Shown piece after piece: positions 25,876-33,547 of a stretch of DNA of 37,929 nt; positions within the stretch are counted from its first letter, which is position 1, and each line of letters begins with the position of its first letter. Both the position numbers and the translations under genes were made by a program. The notes under the pieces are model-generated. The model did not search any database. It had not been told where the DNA came from and worked only from the letters and a program-made list of their open reading frames with translations. Source of the stretch: JAFAGX01 sp035501575 (GTDB lineage Bacteria; Acidobacteriota; Terriglobia; Terriglobales; Acidobacteriaceae); contig DATJVZ010000063.1 of NCBI GenBank assembly GCA_035501575.1, positions 1 to 37,929 on the forward strand, written 5' to 3'.

Positions 25876-26778
25876 ATGTCAGCAGGAAAACGACCTATCC
25901 CGGGGGAAGGATCAGATCCGAGCCCCCTGGCGTACGAAAATCCAAAATTTTTGAGCAGCCCGGACGGCCGGGTACTGCGCATTCTCGCCGAGTATATCGA
26001 GCCCCTAGCTCGGTTTCGCCGGGAGCAGATTCAGGACACGGTGGTGTTCTTCGGGTCGGCGCGGTTCCACAGCCGCGAGGCCATTGAACGCGATGTGGCC
26101 GCCTCTTCCGATGGCCAACGCGGGCTTTCCGCGGAACAGCAGACGAGCCATAAGAAACGGACGCACGCAGCGCTCGCTATGTCGCACTATTACGAGGATG
26201 CGCGCAGGCTGGCGTTTCTACTCAGCCAATGGTCGATTCAGATTCCTGCCCGCCGCCGCCGCTTCGTGGTGACCACCGGCGGGGGGCCCGGTATCATGGA
26301 AGCGGCGAACTTGGGGGCCAAGGAAGCTGGTGCGAAGACCATCGGGCTGAACATTCACCTGCCCCTCGAGCAGGATCCCAATCCCTATATCACGCCCTCC
26401 CTGAACTTCGAATTCCATTATTTTTTCATGCGCAAATTCTGGTTTGCCTACCTGGCCAAGGCCTTGGTGATTTTTCCCGGAGGCTTCGGAACACTCGACG
26501 AACTGTTTGAGATCCTGACCCTGGCGCAAACCGAAAAGCTGGCCAAGAAGATTCTCGTAGTCATCTATGGAAGCGAGTACTGGCACCGCCTGATCAACTT
26601 TAATGCCATGATCGACGCCGGGGCCATTGCTCGCGAAGACTTGGAACTGTTCAAGATCGTGGACTCGCCCGAAGAGGGGTTCGAGTTCCTGCGCGACGGT
26701 CTGATTCGATATCATCTCCGGCCCGAGGGAGAGCGCAAAACCGAGGCCATGCCGGAGATTGCCAAAACCAATCCCTAG
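25876..26778 (+). CDS. LOG family (TIGR00730-like) nucleotide phosphoribohydrolase
   Basis: A 300-residue Rossmann-like protein. The two family motifs are present: GGGPGIMEAANLGAKEAG near residue 136 and PGGFGTLDELFE near residue 200. In LOG proteins these form the active site that releases a base from a nucleoside 5'-monophosphate (cytokinin activation in plants). Bacterial members of this longer type, with an N-terminal helical extension (TVVFFGSARF, then a variable loop), act as nucleotide 5'-monophosphate nucleosidases or remain uncharacterised. The exact substrate is not clear here. The ATG at 25876 has only a weak TAGGT upstream. thiE begins 17 bases after its stop codon. Confidence 0.93.
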   Translation: MSAGKRPIPGEGSDPSPLAYENPKFLSSPDGRVLRILAEYIEPLARFRREQIQDTVVFFGSARFHSREAIERDVAASSDGQRGLSAEQQTSHKKRTHAALAMSHYYEDARRLAFLLSQWSIQIPARRRRFVVTTGGGPGIMEAANLGAKEAGAKTIGLNIHLPLEQDPNPYITPSLNFEFHYFFMRKFWFAYLAKALVIFPGGFGTLDELFEILTLAQTEKLAKKILVVIYGSEYWHRLINFNAMIDAGAIAREDLELFKIVDSPEEGFEFLRDGLIRYHLRPEGERKTEAMPEIAKTNP

Positions 26779-26795
26779 AGCCCACACATCGCGGC

Positions 26796-27455
26796 TTGCT
26801 GCTTTATTACATCACCGATCGCACGCAGCTTGCGGGAGACGAAAGCGCCCGCCGTCGCCTCCTCCTAGCCAAGATTGCCGAAGCTACCCGCTGGGGAGTG
26901 GATTTCATTCAGTTGCGCGAGAAGGATCTCCCCGTGTGCGAACTGGAATCTCTCGCCCGGACAGCCGTCGCAGTGGTTCGAGAGCAAAAGCCGCAAGCCT
27001 TGGGTTTGGGGAAGCGAACGCGGATTCTCATCAATTCCCGCGTGGATGTTGCCATCGCCGCGGGCGCCGATGGAGTTCACCTGCGCTCGGATGACATTTC
27101 TCCCAGTGACGTACGGAAGATCTGGGGGCGCAATGCGGCGGCCGGCATGCGCAGCCAGCCTTGGATTGGAGTCTCCTGCCACACCCTCTCGGAAGTTGCC
27201 CAGGCTCGATCGGCAGGCGCGAATTTTGCGGTTTTCGCCCCGGTCTTTGAGAAACGGGAAACGCCGGGAACTCCGCCGAGCGGACTTGGTGCGCTCGCTA
27301 AGGCCTGCCTAGAGAAGATTCCGGTCATCGCCCTGGGCGGCATAACGCTCGAGAACGCCAGTTCCTGCCGGGAAGCAGGCGCCGCAGGGATTGCAGGCAT
27401 TCGCCTCTTTCAGCAGGGGGACATTGCCGCGGTAGTCGCTAAACTGCGACCTTAG
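26796..27455 (+). CDS. thiE: Thiamine phosphate synthase
   Basis: A 219-residue TIM-barrel enzyme that joins the pyrimidine (HMP-PP) and thiazole phosphate moieties to make thiamine monophosphate. Recognisable features are LLYYITDR at the start, DFIQLREKDL, ILINSRVDVAIAAGADGVHL, GVSCHTLSEV, and the phosphate-binding IPVIALGGITLENASSCREAGAAGIAGI. The start is a TTG at 26796; no ATG or GTG gives a full N-terminus. No TPP riboswitch was seen in front of it or in front of the LOG gene. It is probably expressed with the preceding LOG-family gene. Its last four bases overlap the 3' end of the convergent gene on the other strand. Other thiamine genes are absent from the window. Confidence 0.95.
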   Translation: MLLYYITDRTQLAGDESARRRLLLAKIAEATRWGVDFIQLREKDLPVCELESLARTAVAVVREQKPQALGLGKRTRILINSRVDVAIAAGADGVHLRSDDISPSDVRKIWGRNAAAGMRSQPWIGVSCHTLSEVAQARSAGANFAVFAPVFEKRETPGTPPSGLGALAKACLEKIPVIALGGITLENASSCREAGAAGIAGIRLFQQGDIAAVVAKLRP

Positions 27456-27919
27456 CCTGTCCATTTCTTGCCGGTCTTGAGAATATCGATAGCTTTCTCC
27501 AGCCGGCGAGCTCGCGTTTCTTCCTTCTGGGCATCGGTGATCGAGCGCGCAATTTCCTTTTGATGCGTGTAGGAAAGCTTCGCCCAGTTTGTCTGAGCCG
27601 CCTTGCTCTTTGCCAGGGCCTCCCGCAGCAGCGGGGAAGCCTCGACCACTCGTTCGGCAAGATCCCTCTCCATTTGAACGGTGACGGTATCGCCGGCCTT
27701 GACTCGGGCGCCGTCCCGGATGGTCTTGTTGATTACCATGCGGTGACAGCCGCCCATGGGCATGAGCGAGGAGCGGAAGGGGAAGCCATTGATCGTTCCA
27801 CGGACCGGCACGCGGCCGCGGGTTTGAAAAACCTCCTGGATGTCGAAAGGAGGCGTCAAAGACGCCCATTCGGTGCCTTTCGTGCCGTCCAGCTTCACTT
27901 TGAACTTCAGCGGCTTCAA
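27452..27919 (-). CDS. YdeI/OmpD-associated family protein with DUF1905 domain
   Basis: A 155-residue soluble protein. The N-terminal half is a DUF1905-like small barrel (FKVKLDGTKGTEWASLTPPFDIQEVF, then RVPVRGTINGFPFRSSLMPMGGCHRMVINKTIRDGARVKAGDTV). The C-terminal half is the YdeI-type helical motif (FxxLSYTHQKEIARSITDAQKEETRARRLEKAIDIL). Its biochemical role is unknown; relatives are linked to envelope stress or peptide resistance in enterics. The start is a TTG at 27919-27917, with GAGGA about ten bases upstream. It is convergent with thiE (stops overlap by four bases) and divergent from the FGE-like gene, with a 52-base shared upstream region. Confidence 0.87.
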   Translation of the reverse strand: MKPLKFKVKLDGTKGTEWASLTPPFDIQEVFQTRGRVPVRGTINGFPFRSSLMPMGGCHRMVINKTIRDGARVKAGDTVTVQMERDLAERVVEASPLLREALAKSKAAQTNWAKLSYTHQKEIARSITDAQKEETRARRLEKAIDILKTGKKWTG

Positions 27920-27971
27920 GGAAGTCGGTTCCTCGGGGGTTTCGGCCTATGCTAGGCTCGGGTGAGCGAAA

Positions 27972-28700
27972 ATGGCAATCCTCAGCCAAGCAAATCGAAC
28001 CCAAAGAGCCAGGCCGACGGGCTGGGCGCCGATTCCTTCGGGCTGGTTCGGGATGGGGTCCGATCGAGGCCAGGATAACGAGCGACCTCGACACCAGGTC
28101 TGGGTGGACGGCTTTTACCTCGCCGAGCGGCAGGTGACGAATCGAGAATACGCCATTTTTCTCGAGGCCTCGGGCGTTCGTCCACCACCCATGTGGTCGG
28201 ATCCTAACTTCTCAGATCCTAGTCAGCCGGTCGTGGCCGTCAGCTGGTTCGATGCCGTCCTCTACTGCGAGTGGCTCGGCCGAGCTACCGGACGGAGATG
28301 CCGCCTCCCCACGGAGGCGGAATGGGAGCGCGCCGCCCGCGGCGGCGTCGAGGACAAATCGTTTCCCTGGGGGGACGAGCCTCCCCAATCACGACCCGGT
28401 TACAGCAACCGCTGGCAATCTGGACCGGAGCCTGTCGGCCAAAGCCCGCCCAATGCCTTTGGCGTTTACGACATTTGCGAGAACGTGCACGAATGGTGCA
28501 GTGACTGGTACCAGGCGAATTACTATGCGATCGCACCGGAGCGCAACCCGCGTGGGCCGGAAAGCGGCAGCCGGCGCTCCTCGCGCGGCGGTTCCTGGCG
28601 GCATCACATCAAGATCGCGCGCTGTGCGGCGCGTTCGAGCATCCCACCGGGTTTTGAGTACGCGGACTACGGCTTTCGCGTCGCTTCCGATTGCGATTGA
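27972..28700 (+). CDS. FGE/SUMF1-like (formylglycine-generating enzyme family) protein
   Basis: A 242-residue protein of the FGE-sulfatase fold. It has the N-terminal PIPSGWFGMGSDRGQDNERPRH, QVWVDGFYLAERQVTNREYAIFL, the central PVVAVSWFDAVLYCEWLG, CRLPTEAEWERAARGG, FPWGDE and the C-terminal NVHEWCSDWY, RGGSWRHH and RCAARSS. Authentic FGE needs two cysteines five residues apart (C336 and C341 in the human enzyme) to bind copper and oxidise sulfatase cysteines. Here only the second is present (C218), and position 213 is Ile. Classical sulfatase activation is therefore unlikely; the family also serves non-catalytic or other oxidative roles. No sulfatase gene is in the window. No signal peptide is visible, and the ribosome binding site is weak. 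Confidence 0.92.
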   Translation: MAILSQANRTQRARPTGWAPIPSGWFGMGSDRGQDNERPRHQVWVDGFYLAERQVTNREYAIFLEASGVRPPPMWSDPNFSDPSQPVVAVSWFDAVLYCEWLGRATGRRCRLPTEAEWERAARGGVEDKSFPWGDEPPQSRPGYSNRWQSGPEPVGQSPPNAFGVYDICENVHEWCSDWYQANYYAIAPERNPRGPESGSRRSSRGGSWRHHIKIARCAARSSIPPGFEYADYGFRVASDCD

Positions 28701-28707
28701 AACCCGA

Positions 28708-29100
28708 TCAGTGCCGGGTAGAAAGAATAGTGAGAATGTCGCGCAGACCCTGGCCGATCTGTTTCAATTCAGCCGGGCGTTTTTGCGGAAACGCCAAGAT
28801 GCTCTGGTCCACTTTTTCGTTGCGCAGTTGCTGGCGTGCCCCGGCAATGGTGAAACCCTCGTTGTAAAGAAGGTTCTTAATGCGCAGCACGTTCTCCACA
28901 TCTTTGTGACGGTACATGCGCTGACCAGTGTTGCTCTTGATCGGCTTCAACTGCGGAAACTCAGTCTCCCAGAAGCGCAGCACGTAAGCCGGTAAACAGC
29001 ACAGACGAGCCACTTCTCCAATGCGAAAATAGAGCTTCTCTGGGATGACAACCTCGGAGACGTTGGCGGCACGGGCAGTGGCTCTATTTCGCGGCATCAT
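28708..29100 (-). CDS. MerR family transcriptional regulator
   Basis: A 130-residue regulator. After an N-terminal extension the winged helix-turn-helix reads LYFRIGEVARLCCLPAYVLRFWETEFPQL, with the characteristic RMYRHKDVENVLRIKNLLYNEGFTIAGARQQL following. The C-terminal part is a short helical dimerisation segment without the cysteine metal-binding loop of metal-sensing MerR proteins. This short form resembles HspR-like or orphan MerR regulators often found in Acidobacteria and deltaproteobacteria. The start is the first of two overlapping choices: an ATG at 29100-29098, with GGAG six bases upstream, preferred over the one at 29124. It is convergent with the FGE-like gene, seven bases apart. 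Targets are unknown. Confidence 0.92.
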   Translation of the reverse strand: MMPRNRATARAANVSEVVIPEKLYFRIGEVARLCCLPAYVLRFWETEFPQLKPIKSNTGQRMYRHKDVENVLRIKNLLYNEGFTIAGARQQLRNEKVDQSILAFPQKRPAELKQIGQGLRDILTILSTRH

Positions 29101-29405
29101 TGAAGCTCCAGTAGATACTGACATCGATGTCTAGGGCGTTTCTAGCACGACTCCGCACTTTGAGCAATCCCCTTTGCTGGCCATGATGCGCAGGTTAGAG
29201 CAGGAAGATTGCGGTGGAGTACGATGTGAAGGCACATCCTCGGAGATCGCTGGATGGAAGACGGACGCGACACCATCCTGATGGGGTTCACGTTTAGCTA
29301 AATCTCCGATTCTGGCCTGGTTTTTGAGACCACCTATGATAAACGGCAAATCCGTTTTCTGGCGGCTCAAATTGCATAAATAATTAGGTACGTAGCAGTT
29401 TTGCT
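29101..29405. other. Intergenic region before nucleotidyltransferase gene
   Basis: About 300 bases separate the MerR and CCA-enzyme starts. A minus-strand frame at 29131-29370 (79 codons) ends with a short CSKC motif but has no other recognisable feature and no ribosome binding site; I do not call it a gene. Divergent promoters for the two flanking genes are expected, but no convincing consensus was seen. Confidence 0.45.
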
Positions 29406-30800
29406 ATGACCACCAAAGAGCAAGCAACTGAGATTTTGGAAACTCTCGAGCGCCACGGTCATAGCGCCTACCTCGTGGGCGGGTGTGTGCGCGATCTTCT
29501 GCTGGGGCGGGAACCTGCCGATTACGACATCGCTACCGATGCCACCCCAACGGAAGTGATGGAGATCTTTCCCGAGAGCTATGACGTGGGTGCGCAGTTC
29601 GGGGTGATCCTGGTTCCCGCGCCCCAGGGGAGGTCCAAGGAGAGGAAAGACAAGATCGTCGTGACCGCTCCGTCCCACGACATGGTGGAAGTGGCAACCT
29701 TCCGCAGTGACGTTGGGTACAGTGACGGCCGTCATCCCGATCAGGTGCGCTTCAGCCGAAGTCCCAGGGAGGACGTCGAGCGCCGCGACTTCACCATCAA
29801 CGGCTTGTTGCTCGATCCCCGCACCAATGAAGTGCTGGATTTTATAGATGGGCGGAATGATCTTCGCGCCCGAGTTATTCGCACCATCGGCAAGCCGGCA
29901 GAGCGCTTTCGCGAAGACAAGCTGCGCATGCTGCGCGCCGTGCGCTTTGCCGCTCGCTTTCAATTCAACATTGAGACGGGAACCTTGCAGGCCATTCAAA
30001 GGCTTGCCTCCGAGATCCACCAGGTTTCGCGCGAGCGCGTGCGCGACGAGCTGACCAAGATGCTGACCGAAGGCCGCGCCCGCTCAGCATTTCTACGGCT
30101 GGATCAGACCGGGCTGCTGCATCAAGTTCTACCGGAAATCGCGGCCATGAAGGGGGTTGAACAGTCTCCCAAGTTTCATCCCGAGGGAGACGTGTTCGTG
30201 CATACCTTGCTGCTGCTCGATAAGTTGCCCCTTCCTTGTCCGCCCACGCTAGCCTGGGGTGCGCTCCTGCATGATGTGGGCAAACCTCCGACCTTTCGCC
30301 GGGCTGCCGATCGCATTCGCTTCGATGAACACGTCGAGGTTGGAGTCCGAATGGCCGAGGAGATTTGCCGGCGCCTGCGGTTTTCGAATCACGATACCGA
30401 GCAGATTCTTGCGCTGGTGGCCAATCACATGCGCTTTGCCGACGTGGCGCGCATGAAAGACTCAACCTTCAAGAAATTTGTGCGCATGGCGCACTTCGAC
30501 GAGCACCTGGAGCTGCATCGCCTGGACTGCCAGGCGAGCCACGGCGACCTCAAGTTGTATCAGTTCACAAAGGATAAGGTCTCATCCATGCCGCCGGAGG
30601 CCATTCGGCCCGCCCCGCTGATCACCGGGGAAGACCTGATTGCCGCGGGCCACAAGCCCGGCCCTCGCTTCAAGGAGATTCTGGCGGCGGTCGAGGATGC
30701 GCAGCTGGAAGGTCGCCTCGAAACGAAAGCGCAGGCTATGGAGCTGGTTGATCGTGAGTTTCCCCTTGCCGACCAGCCGCCAGAGAGTCAAACTTCCTGA
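29406..30800 (+). CDS. CCA tRNA nucleotidyltransferase / poly(A) polymerase family
   Basis: A 464-residue class II nucleotidyltransferase. The head domain has YLVGGCVRDLLLG (residues 22-34) and the catalytic carboxylates in DYDIATD (D39, D41), followed by RRDFTINGLL and the RNA-binding neck (FREDKLRMLRAVRFAARF). A C-terminal HD domain is present (HDVGKPPTF, with H-x(n)-H around FDEHVEVG and NHMRF), as in E. coli-type CCA enzymes with phosphohydrolase activity. CCA-adding, A-adding and poly(A)-adding members cannot be separated reliably by eye, so no symbol is given. Only one such gene is in the window. The ATG at 29406 lacks a strong Shine-Dalgarno. gatC follows 85 bases later and might share its transcript. 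Confidence 0.92.
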   Translation: MTTKEQATEILETLERHGHSAYLVGGCVRDLLLGREPADYDIATDATPTEVMEIFPESYDVGAQFGVILVPAPQGRSKERKDKIVVTAPSHDMVEVATFRSDVGYSDGRHPDQVRFSRSPREDVERRDFTINGLLLDPRTNEVLDFIDGRNDLRARVIRTIGKPAERFREDKLRMLRAVRFAARFQFNIETGTLQAIQRLASEIHQVSRERVRDELTKMLTEGRARSAFLRLDQTGLLHQVLPEIAAMKGVEQSPKFHPEGDVFVHTLLLLDKLPLPCPPTLAWGALLHDVGKPPTFRRAADRIRFDEHVEVGVRMAEEICRRLRFSNHDTEQILALVANHMRFADVARMKDSTFKKFVRMAHFDEHLELHRLDCQASHGDLKLYQFTKDKVSSMPPEAIRPAPLITGEDLIAAGHKPGPRFKEILAAVEDAQLEGRLETKAQAMELVDREFPLADQPPESQTS

Positions 30801-30885
30801 CCATGCCGGCAAAGACCGATCGCCTGTCCTATTGATCAGGGAACTGCTATTCTGAGGGCACCCGCAGGTTCGATCCAAACTCATC

Positions 30886-31224
30886 ATGAAAGTCAGCGAA
30901 AACGATGTTGCCTATGTCGCCGATCTAGCCCATTTGGAGTTGACGGGCGAGGAGCGCAAGAGCCTGTTGTGCGATCTGAATTCAATTCTCGACTATGTCG
31001 ATACCCTCAATGAGCTCGACACACGCGATGTGCGCCCGATGGCGCAGCTCCTGACGCCCTATGGCAGTGCGAAGTCCGATGGCGACGTCTATGGTTTCGC
31101 GAGTCGCGATGACATCATTGAAGGCTTGCGGAAATCTCTGCCTCGGGAGGAGGCCCTGGGAAACGCCCCGGACACGGATGGCGTATTTTTCCGCGTCCCG
31201 AAGGTAATCGAAAGAGAGGGATGA
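30886..31224 (+). CDS. gatC: Aspartyl/glutamyl-tRNA amidotransferase subunit C
   Basis: A 112-residue GatC. This small subunit wraps around GatA and GatB in the complex that converts Glu-tRNA(Gln) or Asp-tRNA(Asn) to the amidated form. The family pattern is clear: VAYVADLAHLELTGEE at the start, LNSILDYVDTLNELDT, then VRPMAQLL and the closing GVFFRVPKVIE. Length is slightly above the usual 95-100 residues. It precedes gatA by 41 bases on the same strand, the standard gatCA order. Confidence 0.96.
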   Translation: MKVSENDVAYVADLAHLELTGEERKSLLCDLNSILDYVDTLNELDTRDVRPMAQLLTPYGSAKSDGDVYGFASRDDIIEGLRKSLPREEALGNAPDTDGVFFRVPKVIEREG

Positions 31225-31265
31225 AGCTTTGAATAGGCCCCGTTGGGCGTAAGACCCGCAAGTTC

Positions 31266-32705
31266 ATGAACCTCGACTCACTTACCATTGACTCGGCCCG
31301 TTCCGCTATTGCGGAGCGCAAGACCACAGCTACGGCTTTGGCCGAGGCGCACTATCGAAAGATCGAAGGCGAGGATCAGCAGATTGGTGCCTATCTTGCG
31401 CTGTCGAAGGATCGGGCCCTGGCCAAGGCAGCTGAAATCGATGCCCGAGCCGCCAAGGGAGAAGAGTTGCCTCCGCTCGGCGGGGTTCCCGTGGCCGTCA
31501 AGGACGTCATCGTCACGCTCGGGGTGCGCACCACGGCGGGATCGAAGATCCTGGGCGATTATGTTCCGCCGTACGATTCTACGGCCGTGGCCCGCCTGGA
31601 GGCCGCCGGCGCTCTAGTCCTCGGCAAGACCAACTGTGACGAATTCGCTATGGGATCGTCGAACGAGAATTCGGCCTGGCGGCCGGTCCATAATCCGCGT
31701 GATCGAACCCGGGTACCGGGAGGCTCCTCCGGCGGGTCGGCAGCGGCGCTAGCCTCCGACCTGGCAGTAGTTTCGCTGGGATCGGACACGGGCGGTTCGA
31801 TCCGTCAGCCGGCTTCGTTCTGTGGAGTGGTCGGCTTCATGCCCACCTACGGCCGTGTTTCCCGATACGGATTGATCGCCTTCGCTTCCTCCCTCGATCG
31901 CATTGGACCGTTCGGCAAGACCGTGAAAGATGCTGCTCTAGTGCTGAGGACAATCGCAGGCCGTGACCCGATGGATGCGACCTCGGCCGATCTTGCCGTC
32001 CCGGATTATGTTGCCGAACTGGGTAAGCCGGTTCGCGGGCTTCGGCTGGGTGTCGCCAAAGAGTACTTTGGCGAGGGGCTCGATCCCGAGGTGCGAGCGG
32101 CCGTGGAAGCCGCGATTCAGAAGCTTGCCGGGCAAGGCTGCGAAGTAGTTCCCGTTTCGCTGCCCCACACAAAATACGCAATCCCCACCTATTACATCGT
32201 GGCCACCGCCGAAGCCTCGTCCAACTTGGCCCGGTTCGACGGCGTGCGTTACGGTTACCGAGCCGGTGGCGCGCACAGCCTTTCCGAAATGTATCGCCGC
32301 AGTCGTGATCAGGGATTTGGGCCCGAAGTGAAGCGTCGCATCATGCTAGGGACCTACGCACTCAGTGCCGGCTACTACGAGGCGTACTATCTGAAGGCGC
32401 AGAAGGTCCGAACCTTGTTGGCCGGAGATTTCGAAGCGGCCTTTAAGACCGTCGATGCGATCGTCACGCCTACCAGCCCAACCGCTGCTTTCAAGCTGGG
32501 CGAGAAAGCAAATGATCCCCTAGCGATGTATCTCGCCGACATCTATACGGTCACGGCTAATCTCGTGGGCATCCCCGGGATCTCCGTGCCCTGCGGAACG
32601 ACCAAGGGGGGCTTGCCGATCGGCCTGCAGATTTTGGGGAAGCACTTCGACGAGGCCACAATTCTGCGCTTAGCACACAACTACGAGCTAGCAAGGATGG
32701 CGTAG
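31266..32705 (+). CDS. gatA: Aspartyl/glutamyl-tRNA amidotransferase subunit A
   Basis: A 479-residue amidase-signature enzyme that hydrolyses glutamine and passes ammonia to GatB. The catalytic Ser-cisSer-Lys triad falls at K79 (VAVKD), S154 (GGSSGGS) and S178 (SDTGGSIRQPA), the same numbering as in the well-studied S. aureus GatA. The full sequence is present, including KVRTLLAGDFEAAFKTVDAIVTPTSP and the C-terminal GLPIGLQILGKHFDEATIL. The ATG at 31266 follows gatC closely. gatB does not follow within the window: the next 500 bases are non-coding and the next gene is on the other strand, so gatB must lie elsewhere. Confidence 0.97.
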   Translation: MNLDSLTIDSARSAIAERKTTATALAEAHYRKIEGEDQQIGAYLALSKDRALAKAAEIDARAAKGEELPPLGGVPVAVKDVIVTLGVRTTAGSKILGDYVPPYDSTAVARLEAAGALVLGKTNCDEFAMGSSNENSAWRPVHNPRDRTRVPGGSSGGSAAALASDLAVVSLGSDTGGSIRQPASFCGVVGFMPTYGRVSRYGLIAFASSLDRIGPFGKTVKDAALVLRTIAGRDPMDATSADLAVPDYVAELGKPVRGLRLGVAKEYFGEGLDPEVRAAVEAAIQKLAGQGCEVVPVSLPHTKYAIPTYYIVATAEASSNLARFDGVRYGYRAGGAHSLSEMYRRSRDQGFGPEVKRRIMLGTYALSAGYYEAYYLKAQKVRTLLAGDFEAAFKTVDAIVTPTSPTAAFKLGEKANDPLAMYLADIYTVTANLVGIPGISVPCGTTKGGLPIGLQILGKHFDEATILRLAHNYELARMA

Positions 32706-33229
32706 GACCAATTCTGTCGAGGTTTCGAGGTCATCACGTAAATTGATCGAAACCGGGCCGGAGGGTGGCAAGACCGCGCGCAGGGTTCCGGTGGATGGCA
32801 TGGGGCAAACGACAGGGTGCAACTCCGTCCCTGGCCACCATCATCAGCAACTTGCAAGCACCGCGCACGTGAGTCTTGTCCCATTTTTGTCCAACGATTC
32901 AGCTCGCGTGAGTGTTTGCCTCAGGCTTCTCCGCCTTTAACTGAGCCTGTGTTCACCTGACAAGACCGGCCGCGGTTGAACCGGAGGTCTGACCGAGGGT
33001 TGAACTGGTGAGAACCCGGGGCCTGCCTTTGGATCGGCAGACCGGAGTTCGTCGCGTTCCTTGACTCACGCCGGCGCTCGGATTCAAGCGGCGCCACTCT
33101 TAATGGTCCCACAAATCTCGCGTTCGCATCGTCAGCCGGTCGTGTCCAGCGTCCGGAGGAAAACGACACCAAACACACTACCGCTCCGCCGCGGTCCGGC
33201 TGTTCATCCCCGCGGTGCCGCGCACCAAG
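32706..33229. other. Intergenic region between convergent units
   Basis: About 520 bases between the gatA stop and the stop of the minus-strand 98-aa gene. Short frames on both strands lack any protein-like character. A near-palindrome cggttgaaccg and a related ggttgaactgg lie at about 32974-33011. No clear terminator with a T-run was found for either side. It may be decayed sequence. Confidence 0.45.
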
Positions 33230-33526
33230 CTACTTCTGCACCCCGCCGCCTGGGTCGTTCACCAGGTTTCTGACCCGCACAGTGTACTTATATATCCGGT
33301 GCTCGTCTGCAACCACATTGCGACGAGCGAGTCCGGAGCAGGGAGCATCCTGGCTAAACTGCCACTCGTAGAACGGGCAATCGTGAGGATTGAACTCGAC
33401 CGTGAAGGGCTCAGTACATTCCCACACGACATATTGATCCTGGTGCTTGTGCACCCAGAAGGGATCCAGACTTACGGCGGCGGTGTCCGGGTCGATTGTG
33501 ATCATTACAGGCTGCGCATTGCTCAT
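33230..33526 (-). CDS. Small protein downstream of Ser/Thr kinase, unknown function
   Basis: A 98-residue soluble protein (MSNAQPVMITIDPD...) with no signal peptide or membrane helix. Aromatic and acidic residues are frequent (DPFWVHKHQDQYVVWECTE, FTVEFNPHDCPFYEWQF), and the sequence looks all-beta. The HKHQDQYVVWEC segment with later His/Cys residues recalls small cupredoxin-like or beta-sandwich proteins of Acidobacteria, but I cannot name a family. A strong AGAGGAG lies about eight bases before the ATG. It starts 21 bases after the kinase stop on the same strand, so the pair is almost certainly one operon. A role as kinase substrate or reporter is conceivable but not shown. Confidence 0.75.
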   Translation of the reverse strand: MSNAQPVMITIDPDTAAVSLDPFWVHKHQDQYVVWECTEPFTVEFNPHDCPFYEWQFSQDAPCSGLARRNVVADEHRIYKYTVRVRNLVNDPGGGVQK

Positions 33527-33547
33527 GTTGCACTCCTCTTGACAGGT

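Noticed and set aside
26600..26800. Possible TPP riboswitch for thiE
   Set aside because: thiE is tightly downstream of the LOG gene and none of the conserved TPP-element motifs were seen.
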